Numbered from the stretch's first letter, positions 8,454 to 13,869 are shown. The stretch is 14,650 bases of DNA from Treponema sp. UBA1233 (GCA_002309305.1 DBWR01000033.1:1-14650), one strand, 5' to 3'. Made by a program: numbers and translations. Notes: a model not told the origin generated them from the letters alone.

Positions 8454-9221
8454 TCATTCAAACCAAAGTACCGATTCGTCATAAGGAATCTGTTTGATTT
8501 CCTCAAGAATCTCCGTCTGTTTTCTTTTGTCCTTGATTATATCATCATAAGAAAGTTTCTCGTGATTTTTCATGTACAGAACGGTCAGGCGATGAAGAAA
8601 ATATTTGTAGGATTTTGAGCTGTTGGAATTGCCTGCATAAAAATCTTTTAATCCCGCCTCGATGCTGTAGGAGCTTTCTGCTGCAACAGTCTCACAGATT
8701 CCCTCTTCCTTCCAAGATGGCAAACTGAATCTGTTGAGCAGGTTGTGGATTTTTGTTAGAAAGACATGAGTGCTTTCGTGGAGGACAAGGCTTTCAAAAC
8801 TTCGTGTGTTGTCTTCCTTGCTTTGAGTGATTGTTTCCTTCTTGCTAAGGTCTGTCTTGTTCAAAATTATAAAACCATGGTTTCCGTAGGTATTGGTTAT
8901 TCCCATCGATTTGTTGTTTATGTTGGAAAAGAAAGTGTAAAGACCGTAATTGTCGCAGATGAAAAAACTCAGCTTTTTTTCTTCGCTGTAAAATGGATTT
9001 GTTTTGATTTTCTCCGTCAACTCTGTAAAATATTCCTCTAGTTCTTTTTCGTCCGAAGAGTTCAGATTGTAATTCTCGATCTTGTTGTAATAAAAACTGA
9101 TGTTTCCATTTGAAAATTTATTCTTGAAAAACACTCCGCCACAAAACTGAGAAAGGATTAAATAGACAATCAAAACAGCTAAAATAATTGATTCAATAAG
9201 GACTTTTTTCTTTTTTGTCAT
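8454..9221 (-). CDS. Membrane-anchored HExxH metallopeptidase-like protein
   Basis: A 255-residue protein with one N-terminal membrane segment (about 7-23, VLIESIILAVLIVYLIL) and the remainder predicted outside the cytoplasm. The zinc-peptidase motif HESTH is at 148-152, within SLVLHESTHVFL. It is followed 21 residues later by the WKEEG motif with Glu173, the pattern of gluzincin families such as peptidase MA, where the two His and this Glu bind zinc and the motif's first Glu is catalytic. The residues needed for activity are therefore all present. The substrate is unknown. Start choice: ATG at 9221 has GGAG 6 nt upstream. An in-frame ATG at 9233 lies 7 nt after a TATAAT box and could serve a leaderless transcript, adding four residues. 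It is convergent with the gene on its left. Confidence 0.72.
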   Translation of the reverse strand: MTKKKKVLIESIILAVLIVYLILSQFCGGVFFKNKFSNGNISFYYNKIENYNLNSSDEKELEEYFTELTEKIKTNPFYSEEKKLSFFICDNYGLYTFFSNINNKSMGITNTYGNHGFIILNKTDLSKKETITQSKEDNTRSFESLVLHESTHVFLTKIHNLLNRFSLPSWKEEGICETVAAESSYSIEAGLKDFYAGNSNSSKSYKYFLHRLTVLYMKNHEKLSYDDIIKDKRKQTEILEEIKQIPYDESVLWFE

Positions 9222-9240
9222 TGTTTTCTCCATAGGATTT

Positions 9241-9269
9241 ATTATATCAACAAATCATTAAATAATCTA
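9241..9269 (-). promoter_or_regulatory. Promoter of the metallopeptidase-like gene
   Basis: On the minus strand, TATAAT (9246-9241) lies 17 bp after TAGATT (9269-9264). The -10 box ends 7 nt before ATG 9233 and 19 nt before ATG 9221. The block 9241-9313 is a diverged copy of 9821-9893, which carries the same promoter layout for the next gene. Confidence 0.62.
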
Positions 9270-9313
9270 TGCTTGGAAAAAACAAATAGATTTTGGCGAA
9301 GAAAAAACTTGAT
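9241..9313. repeat. Duplicated upstream region, copy A
   Basis: Aligns without gaps to 9821-9893 (offset 580): by hand count 55 of 73 positions are identical. The two ends are most conserved: the promoter side 9241-9270 (25 of 30), and the distal block with GCGAAGAAAAAACTTGAT in this copy (ACGAAGAAAAAACTTGAT in the other). The middle is diverged. Confidence 0.75.
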
Positions 9314-9316
9314 TTA

Positions 9317-9814
9317 TTATTTTGCCTGAATGTAGTTTTCTTTAATAAAGGCTTCGACTTCCTTTTCCTCTTCTTTTGAACTGAAGAAATGCCTTGGAAT
9401 TAAAATGGCTGATTTGGTTGAAATATAAATGGCAATCAATTTTTTGTCAAAAACAATCTTCCTAAAATCTTCAATTTTATAATTGTATGACCCCCTTTGG
9501 GAGGCGACGGCAATACCATTCTCTGATAGCGTCATTGAAAGTTCTTCTTTTAAGGTATTGTCGCTGTTATATCTGCGGTTTCGAGAAATTGCATAAACGG
9601 TATAACACAATAAAAAAATGACTATTACTGGCACGAAGGTAGACAATATGTTTTCCAGAGTTGGTTTATGTAATATATGTTTTACATTAAAAAAAATAAT
9701 CAAGCAAAATAAAATGCCACATACCAAAAGTGAGATGGGGTCGTGAAAGAAATGTGCCTTGTTAAAATCTTTGTGATCTTTAAGCGTTATTTTACCTTTT
9801 ATATTGTATTCCAT
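9317..9814 (-). CDS. YcxB-like two-TM membrane protein
   Basis: A 165-residue protein. The N-terminal ~22 residues are soluble. Two membrane segments follow, at about 27-46 (ISLLVCGILFCLIIFFNV) and 59-77 (TFVPVIVIFLLCYTVYAI). The C-terminal cytoplasmic domain (about 93-160) matches the YcxB-like family: LSENGIAVASQRGSYNYKIE, then an IVFDKKLIAIYIS strand, an ILIPRHFF element and EEEKEVEAFI. The biochemical role of this family is not established. ATG 9814 is the only Met before the first membrane segment. It has no Shine-Dalgarno and lies 6 nt after a TATAAT box, so the mRNA may be leaderless. It is divergent from brnT (142 bp between the starts) and upstream of the metallopeptidase-like gene, which has its own copy of this promoter. 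Confidence 0.78.
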   Translation of the reverse strand: MEYNIKGKITLKDHKDFNKAHFFHDPISLLVCGILFCLIIFFNVKHILHKPTLENILSTFVPVIVIFLLCYTVYAISRNRRYNSDNTLKEELSMTLSENGIAVASQRGSYNYKIEDFRKIVFDKKLIAIYISTKSAILIPRHFFSSKEEEKEVEAFIKENYIQAK

Positions 9815-9820
9815 ATTTTT

Positions 9821-9849
9821 ATTATATCCACAAACAATTAATTAGTCTA
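9821..9849 (-). promoter_or_regulatory. Promoter of the YcxB-like gene
   Basis: Minus-strand TAGACT (9849-9844), 17 bp, then TATAAT (9826-9821). The ATG at 9814 begins 7 nt beyond the -10 box, where transcription would normally start. Confidence 0.65.
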
Positions 9850-9893
9850 TGTTTAACTTCAAAGATTACCTTTTGACGAAGAAAAAACTTGAT
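9821..9893. repeat. Duplicated upstream region, copy B
   Basis: Partner of 9241-9313. It fills most of the divergent gap between the YcxB-like gene and brnT. The conserved distal block (about 9871-9893) lies well upstream of the promoter and could be a shared regulator site. Confidence 0.75.
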
Positions 9894-9920
9894 GAACATT
9901 ACAGCAAAGTTATTTTTCTC

Positions 9921-9950
9921 TTGACAATTCGAGAATAGGATAATTATAAT
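9921..9950 (+). promoter_or_regulatory. Promoter of brnTA
   Basis: Consensus -35 TTGACA (9921-9926), 18-bp spacer, consensus -10 TATAAT (9945-9950). A second TATAAT overlaps at 9950-9955. The brnT ATG at 9957 is 6 nt past the -10 box, and no ribosome-binding site intervenes. Confidence 0.75.
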
Positions 9951-9958
9951 ATAATTAT
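9940..9958. promoter_or_regulatory. Perfect 19-bp palindrome, candidate BrnA operator
   Basis: ATAATTATA-A-TATAATTAT is a perfect inverted repeat (9-bp arms, one central base) covering the -10 box and the first two bases of the brnT start codon. BrnA antitoxins are ribbon-helix-helix proteins that repress their own operon by binding such inverted repeats. The operator role is inferred; the all-AT composition raises the chance of coincidence. Confidence 0.5.
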
Positions 9959-10244
9959 GGATGAAATAATCTTTGAATGGGATCCTGTAAAAGCGGAATT
10001 GAATTATGCAAAGCATAAGGTCACTTTTGAAGAAGCAAAGACTGTTTTTTATGATGAAAATGCCGTCTTAATTGCTGATCCAGATCATTCATCACTTGAT
10101 GAAGACAGGTTCATTATGCTCGGATTAAGTTCAGAATTACATATGTTATTGGTCTGTCACTGTTATAGGGAAAATGACAGAATCAGGATTATCTCTGCAA
10201 GAAAAGCCGATTTGCAGGAATCAAAACAATATGGAGGTAAGTAA
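9957..10244 (+). CDS. brnT: BrnT family toxin (type II toxin-antitoxin)
   Basis: BrnT toxins have a RelE-like fold and act as ribonucleases that block translation. The 95-residue length is typical. Family signatures are FEWDPVKAELNYAKHKVTFEEA at residues 6-27, split as FEWDP, the Asn-x-x-Lys-His segment and VTFEEA. The DPDHSS-x-DEDR stretch, the Gly-Leu-Ser turn, and the C-terminal RIRIISARKAD (75-85) follow, the last being the most diagnostic element. The start is confirmed by the conserved FEWD close to the N-terminus. There is no Shine-Dalgarno, and the ATG sits at the expected transcription start. The stop is one base before brnA, so the pair is translationally coupled. Confidence 0.9.
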   Translation: MDEIIFEWDPVKAELNYAKHKVTFEEAKTVFYDENAVLIADPDHSSLDEDRFIMLGLSSELHMLLVCHCYRENDRIRIISARKADLQESKQYGGK

Positions 10245-10245
10245 A

Positions 10246-10455
10246 ATGAGAGACCATTACGATTTTTCAAATGGAATAAAGAATCCTTATGCAGATAAAC
10301 TCAAAAAGCAGATTACAATTCGTCTTGACGATCAGGTAATTGATTACTTCAAAAATATGGCAGAAGAAACAGGCATGCCATATCAGAATATAATCAATTA
10401 TTATCTGCTTGAGTGTGTAAAAGAAAAGAAACGTCTGGAACTGGTATTTAAGTGA
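10246..10455 (+). CDS. brnA: BrnA-type ribbon-helix-helix antitoxin
   Basis: A 69-residue antitoxin that should bind and neutralise BrnT and, with it, repress the operon. The DNA-binding ribbon-helix-helix is in the second half: strand KKQITIRLDDQ (about 24-34), helix VIDYFKNMAEETGMPYQNII, then NYYLLECVKEK. This matches the BrnA pattern 'RLD..vidyFK....gYQ..IN'. The start at 10246 is set by GGAGG at 10233-10237, 8 nt upstream, and by the one-base gap from the brnT stop. The frame is open further upstream (ATG at 10174), but that part overlaps brnT and is not plausible. The strong ribosome site here, against none on brnT, fits excess antitoxin over toxin. Confidence 0.85.
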   Translation: MRDHYDFSNGIKNPYADKLKKQITIRLDDQVIDYFKNMAEETGMPYQNIINYYLLECVKEKKRLELVFK

Positions 10456-10474
10456 TGAAAAACGGAGGTAAAAA

Positions 10475-11185
10475 ATGAATAAAAAGGTTATTCTGTTTTC
10501 TTTGTTGTTTTTGATGTGTGTTGCAGGCCTATCTGCAAAGGAAAACATTTTATCTGTATTTGGAAATTCAAAAGCGGACGTAAAGCTGGAATTGTGCCTG
10601 AAGAAGGGACTGGAAAAACTTGGGGTAAACCTTGATAAAGAAATTCCTGAAGATAAGCTTTGCATCATAAACTTTATTCTTAAAAACACCTATGAAAACA
10701 ACATTCATAAAATGAGGGGCGAAGAAGACAATCAGGTTTTTGTAAAGGAATCAGGAGAAGAAGCAGTTTTTGATAAAGACGGAAAACTCGTTACAAATGC
10801 ATGGAACCGGGGTTCATTCAATTACGGAAACTATGATAAGCCCATTCAAAAATTTGAGCTTGATATATGGCCCTGGCTGATTTGGGGAAACACAAGAGAG
10901 GATCCGACAACATTTGAAGAAAGGTTTTTCTATTACATGATGGACCTTGATATTGGAATACAGGAATACATCTTCTTGGAAGACAAAAAGAGTTTAGAAA
11001 AGATTAAGTATGATGACCTGACGGAAACCGACAAACTGGTCTGCCAATTCTTTAATTATCTCTTGTTCAACGAATCCTACAAATACGATCTGTCAGAAAA
11101 GAACATCAAAAAATACAGGAAAAGCGCGGAAAACTATTTTAAATACTTGTCCCAGCTGATGGAACTTTCCGGTTATGAAAATTGA
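10475..11185 (+). CDS. Exported protein of unknown function downstream of brnTA
   Basis: A 236-residue protein that I do not recognise. Residues 1-21 form a classical signal peptide (MNKKVILFSLLFLMCVAGLSA, cleavage before KEN), so it should be periplasmic or secreted. The mature part has an acidic middle with a Trp-rich segment (FELDIWPWLIWGN) and a helical, Lys/Tyr-rich C-terminus that may be a helix bundle (YKYDLSEKNIKKYRKSAENY). No catalytic motif is visible. GGAGG at 10464-10468 fixes the start. It begins 19 nt after brnA on the same strand with no terminator between, so it is probably on the toxin-antitoxin transcript and may respond to BrnA repression. Confidence 0.7.
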   Translation: MNKKVILFSLLFLMCVAGLSAKENILSVFGNSKADVKLELCLKKGLEKLGVNLDKEIPEDKLCIINFILKNTYENNIHKMRGEEDNQVFVKESGEEAVFDKDGKLVTNAWNRGSFNYGNYDKPIQKFELDIWPWLIWGNTREDPTTFEERFFYYMMDLDIGIQEYIFLEDKKSLEKIKYDDLTETDKLVCQFFNYLLFNESYKYDLSEKNIKKYRKSAENYFKYLSQLMELSGYEN

Positions 11186-11219
11186 AGCCCTATAATCAAC
11201 AAAGAATGGAGGAAGAGAC

Positions 11220-11459
11220 ATGATGGAAGAATCAAATGTTTTTGAGGATAACGGAGTCTACAGAGTAGGCCAGTCTTTTGAATGCCACGGAAACCGTTTT
11301 GAAGCCAATGAAGAACTGACCTACAAAGGCTGCAAGTTCGACCGCTTTGAGGAAGCCTGGTATTACGCCTTTAAAGACGCAGCAGGTAAATCCAAGTTTC
11401 TTGTGATATACGACGAAAAGGAATTGGCCTCCTATACAAAGTATTTTTCCCGGGCATAG
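11220..11459 (+). CDS. Small protein, DUF3601-like
   Basis: A 79-residue soluble protein without a signal peptide. The layout is 'GVYRVGQSFECHGNRFEANEEL', then 'TYKGCKFDRFEEAWYYAFKD', an exposed 'FLVIYDEKEL' strand and a terminal 'YTKYFS'. It resembles the DUF3601 family (a small beta-rich domain of unknown function with Tyr-Arg-Val and a terminal Tyr-Phe). This is recognised by pattern only and is tentative. Its size and solubility would also fit an immunity-type or accessory protein, which is speculation. GGAGG at 11208-11212 sets the start at 11220 (spacing 7); ATG 11223 is possible. It follows the exported-protein gene by 34 nt, probably in one operon with it. Confidence 0.65.
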   Translation: MMEESNVFEDNGVYRVGQSFECHGNRFEANEELTYKGCKFDRFEEAWYYAFKDAAGKSKFLVIYDEKELASYTKYFSRA

Positions 11460-11470
11460 AGGAGAGGGGG

Positions 11471-11483
11471 AGTGTACTACACT
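11471..11483. repeat. Small perfect inverted repeat
   Basis: AGTGT-ACT-ACACT, a 5-bp stem with a 3-nt loop, directly followed by TTTGTCGGACACA, which contains a second small palindrome TGTC-G-GACA. It lies 11 nt after a stop codon. It could be a weak terminator or the tip of an insertion-sequence remnant (see the 18-bp repeats next to it). Confidence 0.4.
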
Positions 11484-11520
11484 TTGTCGGACACAATATT
11501 CAATTTTTTTCTCATAGCAT

Positions 11521-11538
11521 AAACTGCACTATTTTACA
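11521..11538 (+). repeat. 18-bp direct repeat, copy 1
   Basis: AAACTGCACTATTTTACA, identical to 11553-11570, with a 32-bp period. The bases just before each copy also agree (TAGCAT, with two extra bases in copy 2). The rest of the 276-nt gap (11460-11735) contains no gene. Confidence 0.85.
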
Positions 11539-11552
11539 AGAATTTAGCATTC

Positions 11553-11570
11553 AAACTGCACTATTTTACA
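11553..11570 (+). repeat. 18-bp direct repeat, copy 2
   Basis: Identical to 11521-11538. Subterminal repeats of this length and spacing are typical of IS21-family ends, and the flanking TGTCGGACACA at 11484-11496 would suit an element tip. No transposase is present, so at most this is a remnant. Confidence 0.85.
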
Positions 11571-11653
11571 TATTTTTGAAGATAAGGAGAGCGTGACTTG
11601 CAGGATTGAAAGGTGGGAGAAGTGAAGGTTATGATTTCCGCCCAATAATTAAA

Positions 11654-11684
11654 CCCTGCCATTTACACTGAATTTATGACAGGG
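11654..11684 (-). terminator. Hairpin downstream of the minus-strand lipoprotein gene
   Basis: CCCTGCCAT (11654-11662) pairs with ATGACAGGG (11676-11684) with one mismatch around a 13-nt loop. On the minus strand it is followed only by TTTAATTATT, so it is a weak terminator candidate, 51 nt past the stop at 11736. Confidence 0.4.
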
Positions 11685-11735
11685 GCTAATAAAATTTCTT
11701 ACTAGAATGTTAAACCTAGATGAAAAATGGTATAA

Positions 11736-12140
11736 TTATTTTGTTGCATAAATCCAGACTTTCTTCGTTGAATCAGTTGCGTGTTCAGCGAAAACAATGT
11801 CATTTCCTACAGTTTTTAAAAGTTCAATCTCAGAATTTGTTTCATAGTTTGACATTCCTCTGGAAAGCAAAAACTCTCTGATTTCCCCAATTGAAACCCC
11901 TGTTTGAACCTCATGATCTGAAATTGTATTGTTATACAGATACAATCTTAGTGAGGCTATATTTGAATAAGTGGCTTCAGACCAATTGGAAATTCTGGTC
12001 ATGGCATCATTATAAGTTGAATTTGATATTACGCCTATTTCGATTTTATATGTTGTAGGATCCTCTGATAATGAATTGCTGCAACCTATTAAGCATATTG
12101 AAATTGTTAAAAGTACCAAAAATAAAAGTCTTCTTTTCAT
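11736..12140 (-). CDS. Small lipoprotein of unknown function
   Basis: A 134-residue protein. The signal sequence MKRRLLFLVLLTISICLIGC ends in the lipobox LIGC (Cys20), and the mature N-terminus is Ser/Asn-rich, so lipid attachment is likely. The body (residues 30-134) has several Asn-Ser-Thr turns and an 'IGEIREFLLSRGMSNYETNSEIELLK' segment predicted as helix-turn-helix-like. I see no catalytic motif and do not recognise a family. GGAGG at 12151-12147 (minus strand), 6 nt before the ATG, sets the start. It has its own candidate promoter at 12163-12192 and is convergent with the brnTA cluster. Confidence 0.72.
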   Translation of the reverse strand: MKRRLLFLVLLTISICLIGCSNSLSEDPTTYKIEIGVISNSTYNDAMTRISNWSEATYSNIASLRLYLYNNTISDHEVQTGVSIGEIREFLLSRGMSNYETNSEIELLKTVGNDIVFAEHATDSTKKVWIYATK

Positions 12141-12155
12141 TGTGTTCCTCCAATA

Positions 12156-12167
12156 AGATTCGAATCT
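12156..12167. promoter_or_regulatory. 12-bp perfect palindrome over the lipoprotein promoter
   Basis: AGATTCGAATCT is its own reverse complement and overlaps the -10 box of the minus-strand promoter. A dimeric regulator site is possible but unproven. Confidence 0.4.
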
Positions 12168-12192
12168 ATTTACGTTGTAAAAAAATTGTCAA
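12163..12192 (-). promoter_or_regulatory. Candidate promoter of the small lipoprotein gene
   Basis: Minus-strand TTGACA (12192-12187), 18-bp spacer, TAGATT (12168-12163, 4 of 6). The predicted leader of about 15 nt carries the GGAGG site. Confidence 0.55.
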
Positions 12193-12196
12193 AAAT

Positions 12197-12250
12197 TCAT
12201 TTCTTATAATTTGAAATAAACTGATCAACTAAAGCATTTTTTTTTCTCAT
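12197..12250 (-). CDS. Possible 17-residue ORF with strong Shine-Dalgarno
   Basis: Minus-strand ATG at 12250 is preceded at 6 nt by AGGAGG (12262-12257), an ideal ribosome site, and encodes MRKKNALVDQFISNYKK before TGA at 12199-12197. It reads in the same direction as the lipoprotein gene, ending 56 nt before it. It could be a leader peptide, a small regulatory or antitoxin-like peptide, or the broken N-terminus of a lost gene. The length alone gives no support; the ribosome site is the evidence. The rest of the gap (12251-12629) holds a CCTTTAA-taact-TTAAAGG hairpin at 12369-12387 and the direct repeat at 12457-12488. Confidence 0.4.
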   Translation of the reverse strand: MRKKNALVDQFISNYKK

Positions 12251-12368
12251 TATAAACCTCCTGCATTCCAAAGGTGCTTTTCAAAAAAAAAATCTTTCCC
12301 ATATTCTGTATTTCAACATAATCAGTACAGATTAAGCACGCTTTTTTATGCAGAAAATACACGGAAAA

Positions 12369-12387
12369 CCTTTAATAACTTTAAAGG
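12369..12387. repeat. Small perfect inverted repeat
   Basis: CCTTTAA (12369-12375), a 5-nt loop, and TTAAAGG (12381-12387). It lies in the 489-nt gap between the divergent lipoprotein and Rpn-type genes. No T-run follows, so it is more like an operator than a terminator. Confidence 0.45.
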
Positions 12388-12456
12388 AATATCGTATTGT
12401 TTGTCAATGGTAATTCTTGCCCCTGCCCCCTAGAATAAAATAGCCCTCCTCTTACT

Positions 12457-12488
12457 CCTAGAATTATTGTCAAGTATTCAATGATTTT
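12457..12488 (+). repeat. Direct repeat flanking the Rpn-type gene, upstream copy
   Basis: Matches 13582-13613 at 26 of 32 positions without gaps (CCTAGAA then TAT-GT--AAG then TCAATGAT). A further related string, GCCCCCTAGAA, is at 12425-12435 and recurs exactly at 13578-13588. Confidence 0.6.
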
Positions 12489-12629
12489 GGAGTTTTGCTG
12501 TCAAGACAATTCTCTATTCCATAAAAAACTCAATTTTTTTTCAAAATTCTTATCAAATTTGCGTTAAAAATGTAGGGGCTGATACTAATTATATAGTAAA
12601 GGTAAATTTTCCAAAAAAAGGAGGTCAAT

Positions 12630-13469
12630 ATGGGAAAACTGAAATATAACAAAAAGACTGTGGATGAACTAACTTTTACCGATGACGGAATGTTCCAGGT
12701 CGTTCTGAGCGATCCTCAAATTGCGGCTGAGCTTGTTGAAAGGCTTCTGTTCTTTAAAGTTGGGCACATTGAATACCCGGAGATTGAGAAAACAATAGCT
12801 CCTTACTTCTCATCAAAGGGTGTACGCCTTGACGTATACATTAAGGATTCAGACAGGGTAATCGATGTGGAGATACAGACCTATCCTCAGGAAGCCATAG
12901 GACTAAGGACAAGATACTATCAGAGCATGATTGATACAGATCTGCTCCTGAAAGGACATGACTATTCTGAACTTCCAGCAAGCTACGTTCTCTTTATCTG
13001 CAAGAAAGATCCGTTTATGAATATCAAAGGAGAAAACTATGGTTTGCCCTGCTACACATTTGAAACCGTTTGCAAGGAGAATGAAAACGTAAAATTAGGT
13101 GACAAAAACGTGAAGGTGATATATAATGCTAGTGCGTATGATAGAGAAAAGGATAGAAGAATACGAGACTTCCTATACTTCATACACACTAACAGTACCG
13201 GTGAGGATGATTTTTCTAGGAGGCTTTTTATAGCTGTTGAAAGAATCAAGAAAAATGACCTTTTTAGGAGGGAATACGCCATCATGAATTTACACGACAG
13301 GGATATACAGAGGAAAGCTCGAGCTGAGGGTGCCTCCCAGAAAGCCATCGAAGCCGCAGGAAACCTTTTGAAACTTAACGTGTTAACTTACGAACAAATA
13401 GCTCAAGTGCAGGGTCTCCCTCTGGAAAAAGTGCAGGAAATTGCAGAGAGTATCTGTGTTAATAAATGA
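12630..13469 (+). CDS. Rpn family recombination-promoting nuclease / PD-(D/E)XK transposase-family protein
   Basis: A 279-residue cytoplasmic protein of the PD-(D/E)XK family (Rpn/YhgA-like, PF12784 type). Such proteins cut DNA and promote RecA-independent recombination; they are usually present as many paralogues per genome. The N-terminus has the family start (DDGMFQVVLSDPQIAAELVERLL). The nuclease core shows Asp68 in KGVRLDVYI, then Glu81-Ile-Gln83 in VIDVEIQTYP, the expected D...E-x-Q site. The GLRTRYYQSMIDTDLLLKG helix and SYVLFICKKDPF strand follow. The C-terminal LTYEQIAQVQGLPLEKVQEIAE resembles the usual helix-turn-helix-like tail. Length and catalytic residues look intact. AAGGAGG at 12618-12624 sets the start. 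A clear promoter is not seen, although TATAGT lies at 12592-12597. It is flanked by diverged direct repeats. Confidence 0.88.
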   Translation: MGKLKYNKKTVDELTFTDDGMFQVVLSDPQIAAELVERLLFFKVGHIEYPEIEKTIAPYFSSKGVRLDVYIKDSDRVIDVEIQTYPQEAIGLRTRYYQSMIDTDLLLKGHDYSELPASYVLFICKKDPFMNIKGENYGLPCYTFETVCKENENVKLGDKNVKVIYNASAYDREKDRRIRDFLYFIHTNSTGEDDFSRRLFIAVERIKKNDLFRREYAIMNLHDRDIQRKARAEGASQKAIEAAGNLLKLNVLTYEQIAQVQGLPLEKVQEIAESICVNK

Positions 13470-13581
13470 CTCAATAATATTTTTTATCCCGGAAGGTAAG
13501 TGTAGAAAAATAGCTGGACATTACTATACCGTGAGGAAGCCCTGCAATGCGTTGTGCCGAAAACTGTATTTCCTCTAGCCC

Positions 13582-13613
13582 CCTAGAAATATCGTGAAGT
13601 TATCAATGATATT
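13582..13613 (+). repeat. Direct repeat flanking the Rpn-type gene, downstream copy
   Basis: Partner of 12457-12488, 1125 bp apart. It ends 4 nt before the left 15-bp arm of the nested inverted-repeat element (13618). Confidence 0.6.
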
Positions 13614-13722
13614 GCATTTGAAGGCAAGCGAATAAAACTATTGATGAATGTTATACTGAAAAAGTCCTGTAATGAAGAAATTAGAAAAATGTATTTGAAA
13701 ACACTGGAATCGGGAGATACCA
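13591..13722 (+). pseudogene. Possible coding remnant between the Rpn-type gene and lepA
   Basis: The frame reading KYREVINDIAFEG, KRIKLLMNVILKKSC and NEEIRKMYLKTLESGD looks protein-like (charged, amphipathic) but begins after a TAG. It has no ribosome-binding site and runs into low-quality sequence after about 13722. The upstream repeat copy reads similarly (NYCQVFNDFG). It is probably the decayed end of a gene, family not recognised, or part of the inverted-repeat element. The ORF could formally start at ATG 13641. Confidence 0.25.
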
Positions 13723-13869
13723 CACACAAACATCTGCACAAGCGAAGCGCGGAAGCCGTTTGTGCGGGGGAGCTCCCGATGGGAAGTGTTTTCTGCTTTT
13801 GTGTTCTATCTTTCTTTTGTTTGGGCTTCCTCATTTACTATTCAACTTATACTTTTCGCTTGCCTTCAA
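13618..13869. repeat. 252-bp nested inverted-repeat element (MITE-like)
   Basis: The outer arms TTGAAGGCAAGCGAA (13618-13632) and TTCGCTTGCCTTCAA (13855-13869) are perfect 15-bp inverted repeats. Inside lies a long hairpin: AAAACACT/AGTGTTTT (13698-13705/13785-13792), ATCGGGAG/CTCCCGAT (13709-13716/13773-13780), then CCACACACAAAC/GTTTGTGCGGGG (13720-13731/13758-13769, 10 of 12 paired), with a 26-nt loop. It fills the middle of the 456-nt gap between the Rpn-type gene and lepA. No target-site duplication is evident (ATATT... on both sides is only suggestive). Terminal arms without a transposase suggest a miniature element or a structured RNA region. Confidence 0.65.

Noticed and set aside
9822..10016. 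64-residue minus-strand ORF overlapping the brnT start
   Set aside because: It covers the divergent promoters and lies antisense to the well-supported brnT; AT-rich noise.
11471..11570. CRISPR-like reading of the two 18-bp repeats
   Set aside because: Only two short repeats with a 14-bp spacer and no cas genes; an insertion-sequence end or operator is more likely.
13583..13834. 83-residue minus-strand ORF in the gap before lepA
   Set aside because: It reads through the inverted-repeat hairpin, has low-complexity Lys/Gln/Ser composition and no family resemblance or good start context.
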